Shown: positions 44,156-51,970 of the stretch, piece by piece
Position numbering within the stretch: the first letter of the stretch is position 1
Layout of the letters: every line of letters begins with the position of its first letter
Source: Azospirillum brasilense
Lineage (GTDB): Bacteria > Pseudomonadota > Alphaproteobacteria > Azospirillales > Azospirillaceae
Assembly (NCBI RefSeq): GCF_008365405.1
Contig: NZ_QOKV01000012.1
Location: forward strand, 1-64,000
Length of the DNA: 64,000 nucleotides
Reading direction: 5' to 3'
Notes under the pieces: model-generated
Told to the model about the DNA's origin: nothing
Database searches by the model: none
The model's input: only the letters and a program-made list of their open reading frames with translations
Translations under genes and position numbers: made by a program

Positions 44156-45322
44156 TTAAGCGGCGGCGGTGGCCGGCGACCCGGCCGGCGCCAGCGATTC
44201 GTCGAACTCGAAGCTGGCGGCGTCGTCGACGAACTGCTCGGCGATGGTCGTGCCGGGGTTCGTCAGGCAGACGCCGATGTAGTCGGCGAAGCGCGGCGGC
44301 GGGGTGAAGCCCTCGGCCAGCAGGCGGCTGTTGTCGAAGGCGATGTCCTGCGCGGTGAAGCGGTGGTACTTGCGCCCGCCCGCCATCATCGTCCGGTGCA
44401 GGATGTCGCGCTGCGGGAAGGCCAGGCGGAAGGCGCGGTCGAAGGGCTTCCAGCCTTCCGGACCCTTCGGGTCGAAGAAGCTGTAAGGGCGGGTGCCCTC
44501 ATGGCCGTGCGCGGCGAAGGCGGCCTGGAAGTCGCTCCACAGGGTCCGGCTGCCGAGGCCGGCGGAGATGTGGTAGAGGTTGTGCTTCAGCTCGGGCTTG
44601 CGCAGCAGGTCGTGCAACCGGGCCGAGGCCCAGTCCACCGGAACGATGTCGATGAAGCCGTCCGGCGAGCAGGGCAGGACGCCGGTGCGGTCGACCAGCC
44701 GGAAGAACCAGAAGATGCTGGCGCTCGGGCGCACGCCCATCGCGGTGTGGCCGACGACGATGGACGGGCGGCAGACGACGATCGGCAGGTCGGGGAAGCC
44801 GGCGGCGAGCGCGCGCTCCGCCGCCGCCTTGCTGCGGGTGTATTCGACGATGTGCGGCGTGTCGTGGCCGGGGGCCGGGGCCTCCTCGACCATCTCCAGC
44901 CACGGCGTCTCGCCGCAGCAGAAGGCGGTGCCGATGTGCAGGAAGCGCTGGAGGTGCTTCATGCGGCGGGCGCGGGCGGCCAGCGCCAGCGTGCCGTCGA
45001 CGTTGATCTGCCAGACCGAATGCCGGCTGTCGAAGGAGGTGTCGGCGGCGACATGGACGATGTGGGTCACCGCGTCCAGCCGCGGGTCGGCGCTGGTCGC
45101 CAGCGACTGCAGGTCGCCCGGAATGATCTGGCAGAGATCGGCGTAGGCCTGGGCCGTGGCGCGGTCGACGCAGCGCATCAGGTTGGTGGCGAGACGGGCG
45201 CGGCAGGCGGCCTCGTCGGCGCCGCGGATCAGCAGCAGGCAGTCCGCCGCGGTCCCGTTCTTGACGGCGTCGAGGTAGAAGGAACCACCGAGAAAGCCGG
45301 TGCCGCCGGTGAGAAGGATCAT
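44156..45322 (-). CDS. NAD(P)-dependent thioester reductase-like (extended SDR) protein
   Basis: 388 aa. N-terminal Rossmann motif TGGTGFLGGSFYLDAV (GxxGxxG), then THIVHVAADTSFD, catalytic YTRSKAAAE (YxxxK) and VVCRPSIVVGHTAMG, as in the NAD_binding_4 / male-sterility group that reduces fatty-acyl or peptidyl thioesters or modifies polyketides. It is stand-alone, without a carrier or adenylation domain. ATG 45322 opens on MILLTGGTGFLG. It lies downstream of the ABC exporter genes, so a role in tailoring an exported product is possible. Confidence 0.82.
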   Translation of the reverse strand: MILLTGGTGFLGGSFYLDAVKNGTAADCLLLIRGADEAACRARLATNLMRCVDRATAQAYADLCQIIPGDLQSLATSADPRLDAVTHIVHVAADTSFDSRHSVWQINVDGTLALAARARRMKHLQRFLHIGTAFCCGETPWLEMVEEAPAPGHDTPHIVEYTRSKAAAERALAAGFPDLPIVVCRPSIVVGHTAMGVRPSASIFWFFRLVDRTGVLPCSPDGFIDIVPVDWASARLHDLLRKPELKHNLYHISAGLGSRTLWSDFQAAFAAHGHEGTRPYSFFDPKGPEGWKPFDRAFRLAFPQRDILHRTMMAGGRKYHRFTAQDIAFDNSRLLAEGFTPPPRFADYIGVCLTNPGTTIAEQFVDDAASFEFDESLAPAGSPATAAA

Positions 45323-45390
45323 GGTGTGCCTCTGTCTCGCGTCTGGGGGAGGGGAGGGATGGCTGATGGCCGTGACCGGCGGGCCCGGGT

Positions 45391-47055
45391 TCAGGCGGGC
45401 AGCAGGTCGGGGGCCGGAAGGGCGGGTGCGTCGAGCCGGCGGAGACCGCCCTGCTCGACCTGGATCTGCACGTCGGCGGCGTCGAAGTACGCGTCGTCGT
45501 GGGTGACGGCGATCACGGTGATGCCGCGCGCCTTCATCCAGGGAATGATCTCGCGGTAGAATTTCCGCCGGAAGTAGGGGGACTGGTCGGCCGCCCACTC
45601 GTCGAGCACCAGCACGGGCTTGCGCTCCAGCAGGGCGGCGGCCAGCGCGAGGCGCTTCTTCTGCCCCTGCGACAGGTCCACCGTCGTGAAGGCGCGGTCA
45701 TTGACCGCCACCTTGTCGGACATCTCCAGCAGGTCGAGCAGCTCGTCGGCGAAGCCGTCCTCCGGCGACACCGCGCCGTAGAGCTGGCGGGTGACGTGGT
45801 TGTCGGAGAAGACGACGGAGAACAGGTCGCGGTAGGAGCCCAGCGTGTCCGCCGTCACTACCGCGCCGTCCACCGTCAGGCTGCCGCGCTGCGCCGGGTA
45901 GAGGCCGAGCAGCAGGTGGATCAGCGTGCTCTTGCCGGCGCCGTTGTGGCCGGTGACGAAGACGACGTCGCCGCGCTCGACCTTCAGGTCGATGGGGCCG
46001 ACGGTGAAGGAGCCGGTGCCGTCGCGCCCGGGGTGGCGGTAGGACGCACCGTCGAGCGCAATGGTGGCGAAGTCGGCGAAGCCGGTCGGTGGCGCGTCCT
46101 TGGCCCGGCGCTGCGCGGGGCGGGGCGGCGCCTTCAGCTCCGCCTCCACCGCCAGATAGGAGCGGGCGGCGGTCTCGGCGCTGATGTAGGAGGGGTAGGA
46201 GGCGACGATGGTGATGACCGGGTAGGCGATGAAGGCGGCGGCGTGGCCGGCCAGCACGACGGTCGTGATGTCGGTGTTGGTCACCGCCGGCAGCAGGAAG
46301 ATGATCCCGGCCAGCGCCGCGTAGTAGGTCAGCTCGCTCAGCGTGAAATAGTGGCTGTACTCGGCGCCGAAGCGGTGGCGCTCCGTCCGCAGCGCCTCGG
46401 CGCAGGCGGTGGCGTCGGACAGCGCGTTGGCGGCGCGGCGGCGGTTCAGCTTGCACTCGCGCAGGGTCTGCAGGATGTGGTCCGATCGTTCGGACAGCGC
46501 GCCCTCGGCCTCGTGGATCGTCTCCGACAGCCGCTCCAGCCGCAGGACGGAGCGGGTGATCAGGATGCCGCCGACCGTCAGGAAGGCCAGCACGATCAGC
46601 ACCGCGGCGTTCGACAGCGAGGCGAGGTAGAGCAGGCACAGCACGATGGCCGCGACCGACTGGAAGCTGATGACCAGCGTCGGCACCGCTTGGGCGAGCA
46701 GTTGCAGCTCCGGCCCGGCCACCTGGGCGAGGCGGGTGGAGCCGACCGCCATGGCGTCGGGCAGGTCGGCGGCCACCGCGCGGCGCAGCAGGTCGACGCG
46801 CAGGATCGCCAGCGCCGCCTGCATCCGCTTGGACGCCGCGCTCATCATCCAGCCCTGCGCGAACCGCCAGGAGAAGGCGGACAGCAGGAAGATGAACAGC
46901 AGACGCTGCAACCCCTCCGGATCGTCCATGATGACCAGCGCGCTGTTCAGCGAGGTCAGCAGGGCGAGGTTGAGGGCCGCCGCCAGCACCGCCAGCAGCA
47001 TCAGCGGCTGCATGTTGCGCAGGGCGTCGCGTCTCAGGATGCGCCAGAGGTCCAT
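45391..47055 (-). CDS. SyrD/PvdE-type ABC exporter, half-transporter 1
   Basis: 554 aa: six-helix transmembrane domain (residues ~1-320) fused to an ATPase with Walker A GHNGAGKST, signature LSQGQKKRLALA and Walker B PVLVLDEWAADQ. The LDEWAxDQ Walker B and ABC-signature SQGQKKR are typical of the cyclic-peptide/siderophore exporter group (SyrD, PvdE, YojI). It is paired with a second such gene across the SPFH gene; the two may form a heterodimer. No peptide synthetase is in the window. Confidence 0.9.
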   Translation of the reverse strand: MDLWRILRRDALRNMQPLMLLAVLAAALNLALLTSLNSALVIMDDPEGLQRLLFIFLLSAFSWRFAQGWMMSAASKRMQAALAILRVDLLRRAVAADLPDAMAVGSTRLAQVAGPELQLLAQAVPTLVISFQSVAAIVLCLLYLASLSNAAVLIVLAFLTVGGILITRSVLRLERLSETIHEAEGALSERSDHILQTLRECKLNRRRAANALSDATACAEALRTERHRFGAEYSHYFTLSELTYYAALAGIIFLLPAVTNTDITTVVLAGHAAAFIAYPVITIVASYPSYISAETAARSYLAVEAELKAPPRPAQRRAKDAPPTGFADFATIALDGASYRHPGRDGTGSFTVGPIDLKVERGDVVFVTGHNGAGKSTLIHLLLGLYPAQRGSLTVDGAVVTADTLGSYRDLFSVVFSDNHVTRQLYGAVSPEDGFADELLDLLEMSDKVAVNDRAFTTVDLSQGQKKRLALAAALLERKPVLVLDEWAADQSPYFRRKFYREIIPWMKARGITVIAVTHDDAYFDAADVQIQVEQGGLRRLDAPALPAPDLLPA

Positions 47056-47062
47056 CGCCGGC

Positions 47063-48391
47063 TCACTTGGACTGGATGAGGTCGATCAGGCGGGACGGCG
47101 ACATGTTCGACAGGATGGGGGCCGAGGCGGCCTTCCCGTCCTTGGCCGGTCCGCTGGCGGCGCCCGCCGGCTCGGGCTTGACGCCGGGAACCGGCGCGGT
47201 CGGCGAGCGGTGGGTGGTGGGTTCGGCCCCGGCGGTGTTCAGGCTGGGCATCTGGGCGACCGGCACCTGTCCGGGCGTGCCGTCGCCGCTCAGCGAGGGG
47301 AGCTGCGAGACGGGCGGGACCGGCAGGCTGCTGGGCGGCAAGCTGGTCTGCGGCAGGGTCACGGTGCCCGGTGCACCCGCATGCGGCGCACCGGGGGCGG
47401 GGGCGCCCGGCATCGGGAGGGTGGCGCCCTGGCCAGAGGCCGCGTCGAGGATCAGCGGCAGCCCGCCGCTGGCGGCGTTGCCGATGACGACGATCTTGGC
47501 GTTGGGCGAATGGGCCAGCTCCAGCGTCGCCTCGATGCCGCGCCAGCGCAGGTAGTTCTCGGTCAGGTTGGCCTGGACCGTCTCCTGGAAGGCACGGATG
47601 CCCTGGCCTTCGAGCTGCTTGCGCTGGCTCTCGAACAGCTCGCGCTGCAGGCGGAACTGGTACTCCTGGGCGGCCTGGTCCTGCTGGATCTTGCGCTCGA
47701 TCGACACCATGATCGCTTCGGGCAGCGAGACGTTGCGGATCAGGATGTCCTGGATCAGCATGTAGCCGGTCTTGGTCCGCCCGTCGGGTTTCGGCGTGTC
47801 CTCGGCCCCGATGATCTGGGCGTACATCACGCGGTCGGCGACCTGCTCGAAGGTCTCGGTCTGCACGCGCAGGCGGCGGTGGGCGTAGAGCTCGTCGGCC
47901 TTGAAGCGCGACACGATCTCGCGCGAGACCGACCCGACCTCCGGCACCAGCAGCACTTCCAGATAGTTTGGCCCGACGTTCTTGTGCAGGGCGGCCAGCA
48001 TCTCCGCATAGGGGCGGTAGCGCACCGTGATCTCGATGCTGACGTTCAGGCCGTCGTTGGCGATCGCCGAGTAGGAGCGGGTGTCCTCCTGCAGGCGCAG
48101 GTCGTAGACCTCGATCTTGTCCCAGGGGAAGATGACGTGCACGCCCTCGGCCAGGGCCGGAGCCATCTGGGTGCCCTGGTGGAAGCGCTTCCACAGCACG
48201 CCGCCGTGGCCGGCGGGGATGAAGACGACGATCGACGGCGCGAAGTAGAGGAAGATCAGGATGCCGACCAGCAGCGTGCACAGCAGCGACCGGCGGTGCT
48301 CCTCGTACCAGTGGCCGAGCAGCGCGCGCAGGCGCGACTTCGGCTGCGGCGTCGCGTCGGCGTCGTCGTAGGTGAAGGCCTGGTCAGCCAT
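47063..48391 (-). CDS. SPFH/prohibitin-domain membrane protein
   Basis: 442 aa. One membrane helix near residues 36-58 (LCTLLVGILIFLYFAPSIVV), then an SPFH/band-7 domain (PAGHGGVLWKRF, VHVIFPWDKIEVYDLRLQED, SIEITVRYRPYAEML), a long helical coiled-coil part (~240-290) and a Pro/Gly/Thr-rich tail from ~330 ending LSNMSPSRLIDLIQSK. Prohibitin-like proteins form ring or cage scaffolds in membrane microdomains. Its place between two ABC half-exporters is unusual. Confidence 0.88.
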   Translation of the reverse strand: MADQAFTYDDADATPQPKSRLRALLGHWYEEHRRSLLCTLLVGILIFLYFAPSIVVFIPAGHGGVLWKRFHQGTQMAPALAEGVHVIFPWDKIEVYDLRLQEDTRSYSAIANDGLNVSIEITVRYRPYAEMLAALHKNVGPNYLEVLLVPEVGSVSREIVSRFKADELYAHRRLRVQTETFEQVADRVMYAQIIGAEDTPKPDGRTKTGYMLIQDILIRNVSLPEAIMVSIERKIQQDQAAQEYQFRLQRELFESQRKQLEGQGIRAFQETVQANLTENYLRWRGIEATLELAHSPNAKIVVIGNAASGGLPLILDAASGQGATLPMPGAPAPGAPHAGAPGTVTLPQTSLPPSSLPVPPVSQLPSLSGDGTPGQVPVAQMPSLNTAGAEPTTHRSPTAPVPGVKPEPAGAASGPAKDGKAASAPILSNMSPSRLIDLIQSK

Positions 48392-48392
48392 G

Positions 48393-50102
48393 TCACGCGG
48401 TCTCCTGGAGCAAAGCCGTGGCGGGGCGGGGCGCGGCCTTGTCGGCCGGCGTGTCCATCTGCCCGTTTGTCATGTGAATGGTGACGTCGCAGACCGACGA
48501 GGCGTTGCCGTCGTGCGACACGAAGATCACGGTGCGGCCGAGCGCCCGCAGCTTGCCGATGATCTCGTTGGTGAAGCGGGTGCGGAACTCGGCGTCCTGG
48601 TCGGACGTCCATTCGTCGAGGATGATGATCGGACGCCCCTCCGCGACCGCGACGGCCAGGGCGACGCGGCGCCGCTGGCCCTTGGACAGGTCGCGGTTCA
48701 GCAGGCCGTCGCCGGTCTCCGGAACCAGATGGTCGATCTTCAGATAGGCCAGCATCTCGCGGAACAGCTCCGCGTCGAAGGTCGGCCCCTGCGGCAGGCG
48801 GGTGAACAGGTGGTGGTCCTGGAACACCGCGCAGAACAGGTCGCGGTAGGATTCCAGCCGGTCGCCCTCCACCGCCTGCCCGTCGAGCAGCACCTGCCCC
48901 TCGTCCGGGCGGAACAGCAGCGGGATGACGCGCAGCAGGGTGGACTTGCCCGACCCGTTGGCGCCGACGATGCCGACGACGCTGCCCGCCGGGATGGTCA
49001 TGTCGATGGGACCGATCACGAAGGGCTCGGGCCGCAGCCCGGCGCGGTAGGCGAAGCGCACGCCGCGCAGCTCGATGGCGGAGAAGCGGCGCGGCGCGCG
49101 GGCCAGCTTCGACGGCGCGTACTCCGCCGCCGGCATGGCGGCGAGGAGGGTGGTGAGCTGGTTCGCCGCATCCTCCGCCGCGATGTAGTCGGGCACGGCG
49201 TTGAGGAACTTCGACAGGGGCCGGGCGAGGAACAGGATGACCGAAGTCACCAGCGGAAGCTCCGCCGCCGACAGCGCGCCCATGCGCGGGAAGATGAAGA
49301 CGAAGACCGCGGAGAAGCCGATGACGATGGTGGCGATCCAGGAGAACAGCTCGCCCAGATTGCGCCCGTGGCGCCGCTTCAGGTCCTCCCATTGGGCGAC
49401 GTCGGCCTCGACCGCCTGGGCCAGCTCGTCGCGCCGCGCCTTGCCCAGCTTGATCTCGGCGTTGCCGCCGACGATCTCGGAGAAGCCCTGGAGCATCCGC
49501 ACCTCGGACTCCTTGGCTTGGCCCAGCAGGGCGCGGGTCCGCTGCGCCTCGCGCACGTACCAGCCGCCGATCATCGCGCCGGCCACCAGAAGCAGGGTGG
49601 CGCCCACCGTGGTCAGCGTCCACAGGTAGAGGTAGGCCACGACCGCCACCAGCATCATGTTGGCGGCGATCGACAGGTTCGGCAGCAGCGCCGCGATGCG
49701 CTCCAGATGGTGGTTGCCGAGGTCGAAGGAGCGCCGGGCCTGCATGTCGAGGATGTCGGCGTGATTGCCCAGCGTGACGGTCTGCAGGAAGCGCCGCCGC
49801 ACCCCGGCCAGCGCGCTGAAGCCGGTGGTCAGCACCAGCCCGACGAAGCGCTTGCTGAAGGCGTAGGAAACCAGCAGCGACAGGCAGAAGATCAGGAAGG
49901 GCGTGTCCAGCACCTCGCCGCGCATCCAGCCGTTCAGCTCGGCGCTGAGGCTCATCAGGCTGATGAGGTTGGCGGTGGCGGCGACGCAGCCGGTGACCAC
50001 GAGCCGGGTCAGGATCTCACGGTCGGCCAGCCCGATCAGGGGCAGCAGAGCCGAGACGGGCCGGCTGGGAGCGACACGCTTGGTTGTCTTGCTTTTGCTC
50101 AT
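48393..50102 (-). CDS. SyrD/PvdE-type ABC exporter, half-transporter 2
   Basis: 569 aa with the same plan as the other half-transporter: basic N-terminus, six helices to ~residue 320, ATPase with GANGSGKST, signature LSKGQRRRVALA and Walker B PIIILDEWTSDQD. Both ATP sites appear intact. It begins just downstream of a solute-binding protein and ends one base short of the SPFH gene. Confidence 0.9.
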   Translation of the reverse strand: MSKSKTTKRVAPSRPVSALLPLIGLADREILTRLVVTGCVAATANLISLMSLSAELNGWMRGEVLDTPFLIFCLSLLVSYAFSKRFVGLVLTTGFSALAGVRRRFLQTVTLGNHADILDMQARRSFDLGNHHLERIAALLPNLSIAANMMLVAVVAYLYLWTLTTVGATLLLVAGAMIGGWYVREAQRTRALLGQAKESEVRMLQGFSEIVGGNAEIKLGKARRDELAQAVEADVAQWEDLKRRHGRNLGELFSWIATIVIGFSAVFVFIFPRMGALSAAELPLVTSVILFLARPLSKFLNAVPDYIAAEDAANQLTTLLAAMPAAEYAPSKLARAPRRFSAIELRGVRFAYRAGLRPEPFVIGPIDMTIPAGSVVGIVGANGSGKSTLLRVIPLLFRPDEGQVLLDGQAVEGDRLESYRDLFCAVFQDHHLFTRLPQGPTFDAELFREMLAYLKIDHLVPETGDGLLNRDLSKGQRRRVALAVAVAEGRPIIILDEWTSDQDAEFRTRFTNEIIGKLRALGRTVIFVSHDGNASSVCDVTIHMTNGQMDTPADKAAPRPATALLQETA

Positions 50103-50111
50103 CGCTCCGCC

Positions 50112-50873
50112 TCACTCCGCCAGCCAGGAGTCGAGGATGCGGGTGATCGTGCCGTTGTCGCGCAGCTTGACGAAGGCGGCCTGCAGCCGCTCGGCCTTCT
50201 CCTTGCGCGCCTTGGGCATGGCGATGTAGCGGGGGATCAGGCCGAGCGGCTTGGGCAGGACGCGCACGTCCTTCAGGCGCCCGTCCTGCTTGGCCATGTG
50301 GTTCAGCACATGCAGGTCGCCGACGATCACGTCCACCCGGCCCAGGATCAGGCGGCGGAAATTGACCACGTTGCTGCTCGACGGGACCTTTTCCAGATAG
50401 GTCGCGGCGTCGAAGTCCGGCGCGTAGGCGAAGCCGTCGACCACGCCGATGCGGTAGGGGGTCAGGTCCTCCAGACGCTCGAAGGCGATGGGAGAGTCCT
50501 TGCGCACCATGAAGACGGTCGTGCCGGTGCGGAACGGGCCGATCATGTTGTATTGCGCGAAACGGGCGGGCGAGGCGATGAACTGGAAGCCGACGTCGGC
50601 GGTGTTCTCGTCCATCGACCGCACGACCTCGGTCCAGGACAGCGGCCGGTGGACCGGGGTGATGGTCAGCTCCTTCAGCAGGGCGACGACGATCTCGGTG
50701 TCGATCCCCGTGCGGGTGCCGTTGAAGGAGTAGTTGTAAGGCGGGAAATGGTCTTCCGACGCGATGGTCCAGTATTCGGCGCGCGCCGGAAGGACCGCGG
50801 CGAACAGCGCCAGCAGGACCGGCAGTAGGAGCCGCAGGATCGGGCGGAGGATGGACGCCGTCGCCGCCGTCAT
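50112..50873 (-). CDS. periplasmic solute-binding protein, family 3 type
   Basis: 253 aa. A signal peptide (residues ~1-32, cleavage after LPARA) is followed by a bilobal SBP_bac_3 fold: EYWTIASEDHFPPYNYSFNG, GIDTEIVVALLKELTI, RVDVIVGDLHVLNHMAKQ. Such proteins usually deliver amino acids to ABC importers, but only exporter-type ABC proteins are nearby, so it may sense or present a ligand. The start overlaps the small membrane gene stop (ATGA). Confidence 0.88.
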   Translation of the reverse strand: MTAATASILRPILRLLLPVLLALFAAVLPARAEYWTIASEDHFPPYNYSFNGTRTGIDTEIVVALLKELTITPVHRPLSWTEVVRSMDENTADVGFQFIASPARFAQYNMIGPFRTGTTVFMVRKDSPIAFERLEDLTPYRIGVVDGFAYAPDFDAATYLEKVPSSSNVVNFRRLILGRVDVIVGDLHVLNHMAKQDGRLKDVRVLPKPLGLIPRYIAMPKARKEKAERLQAAFVKLRDNGTITRILDSWLAE

Positions 50874-51040
50874 GCCTTCGCCCGCTTCTTGCCGCGGGTG
50901 GTCAGCAGGATCATCACGAGAAGGGCGCCGGGCGGCGTCAGGACCACCGCCAGGAAGGCGTAAAGCAGGAAGCCGCCGCGGCGGCCGATCCCCAGAAACC
51001 CGACCAGCAGGCAGAGACCGATGTAGATCAGCTCGAACAC
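50870..51040 (-). CDS. small membrane protein, 56 aa
   Basis: Short gene with a GTG start at 51040 (GGAAG upstream), reading MFELIYIGLCLLVGFLGIGR, then RGGFLLYAFLAVVLTPPGA and a second hydrophobic stretch LLVMILLTT, ending RGKKRAKA. Two membrane passes with a basic tail are predicted. The stop overlaps the solute-binding-protein start by 4 bp, and 42 bases separate it from the DUF697-like gene, so it sits inside the operon. Function unknown. Confidence 0.75.
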   Translation of the reverse strand: MFELIYIGLCLLVGFLGIGRRGGFLLYAFLAVVLTPPGALLVMILLTTRGKKRAKA

Positions 51041-51082
51041 GGCGATGCTTCCTTCTTTGCCCGGCGCCCCGGCGTCGTGCCC

Positions 51083-51589
51083 TTAACCGGCCTTCTGGAC
51101 CGGCTGCTCTTCCATCTGCGGCGCCGCGGCGGGGGCCTCGTCCTTGCCGGCGTCGTTCCGGGCGGCCTCGAACTCCTTGCGGAAATGCTCGCGCATCGTC
51201 TCGACGTCGAAGTCCAGCAGCGTGCCGCCGGTCTCGAAGTGCCGCGCGAACACGCGGCCGAGCGCCTGGGTGGCGGCCAGCGACAGGGCCGGCATGACGG
51301 CGACGCCCAGGGCGGTGCCGATGAACGGAACGGCCTTCACGGCGGAGCCGAGCACGCTGGAGCTCAGCGCGCCGGGCATGACGCCGCCCATCAGCGCGCC
51401 GATGATCGCGCGGGTGCGCTCCTGCGCGAACTCGATCTCATAGAGCTTGGCGAGCTTATGGATCAGGTTGAGCTGGGCCACGCTGACCGCGGCGACGTCC
51501 GCGCCGGGAACGGGGATGAGTCCGAAGGCGCCCGAGGCGTAGCTGTGATACTTGATCAGTTCCTGGGCGCGCTTCTTACGGTCTACCAT
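51083..51589 (-). CDS. DUF697-like (YcjF-type) membrane-associated protein
   Basis: 168 aa. Begins with a charged helix (MVDRKKRAQELIKYHSYASG), then alternating hydrophobic and small-residue helices (GLIPVPGADVAAVSVAQLNL, then MPGALSSSVLGSAVKAVPFI and ALGVAVMPALSLAATQALG) of the DUF697 type, often linked to GTPases or magnetosome-like assemblies. The C-terminal ~35 residues are acidic. First gene of the distal half of the block; its promoter should lie in the AT-richer gap upstream. Confidence 0.75.
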   Translation of the reverse strand: MVDRKKRAQELIKYHSYASGAFGLIPVPGADVAAVSVAQLNLIHKLAKLYEIEFAQERTRAIIGALMGGVMPGALSSSVLGSAVKAVPFIGTALGVAVMPALSLAATQALGRVFARHFETGGTLLDFDVETMREHFRKEFEAARNDAGKDEAPAAAPQMEEQPVQKAG

Positions 51590-51970
51590 GATCCGAAACC
51601 TTTCGAGGGTCAGGTGAGGTTGATTTCAGGTGGAAACGGTCGGCTTAAACACGCGTCTTAGGACGTTATCCGTCGCAAGTTTGGCATTCCGAAAGAAACA
51701 AAGCATCGCCAATCAACCGCTGTCGAAGCGATTGGTAAAAGAATGTCCCTATTGTCGATGGTAAATTTGACGATGGTCTTCGAGGCTGGAGTTGAGCGGA
51801 GAATGACCGCCCAACGATCCAATATGCCCCAACGACTTGATACATTTTCAGTACTTAACAACGCATTAAATGCCTATGACCACCGTCGGTGTTTTTGTCG
51901 GAAGCTGCGTCATCTTTCTGCGAATTGTAACAAAGTTCATCATCAGCTTTTCTTTGTGCATCGACCTCCA
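51590..51970. other. 381-bp AT-richer intergenic region
   Basis: Visibly lower GC than its surroundings (for example around 51730-51960). No supported gene: two open frames here (51658-51861 minus, 51743-51991 plus) lack ribosome sites and family features. It is the only large gap within the minus-strand block and should contain the promoter of the DUF697 operon and the end of the TssM-like transcript. No -24/-12 element was recognised. Confidence 0.6.
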
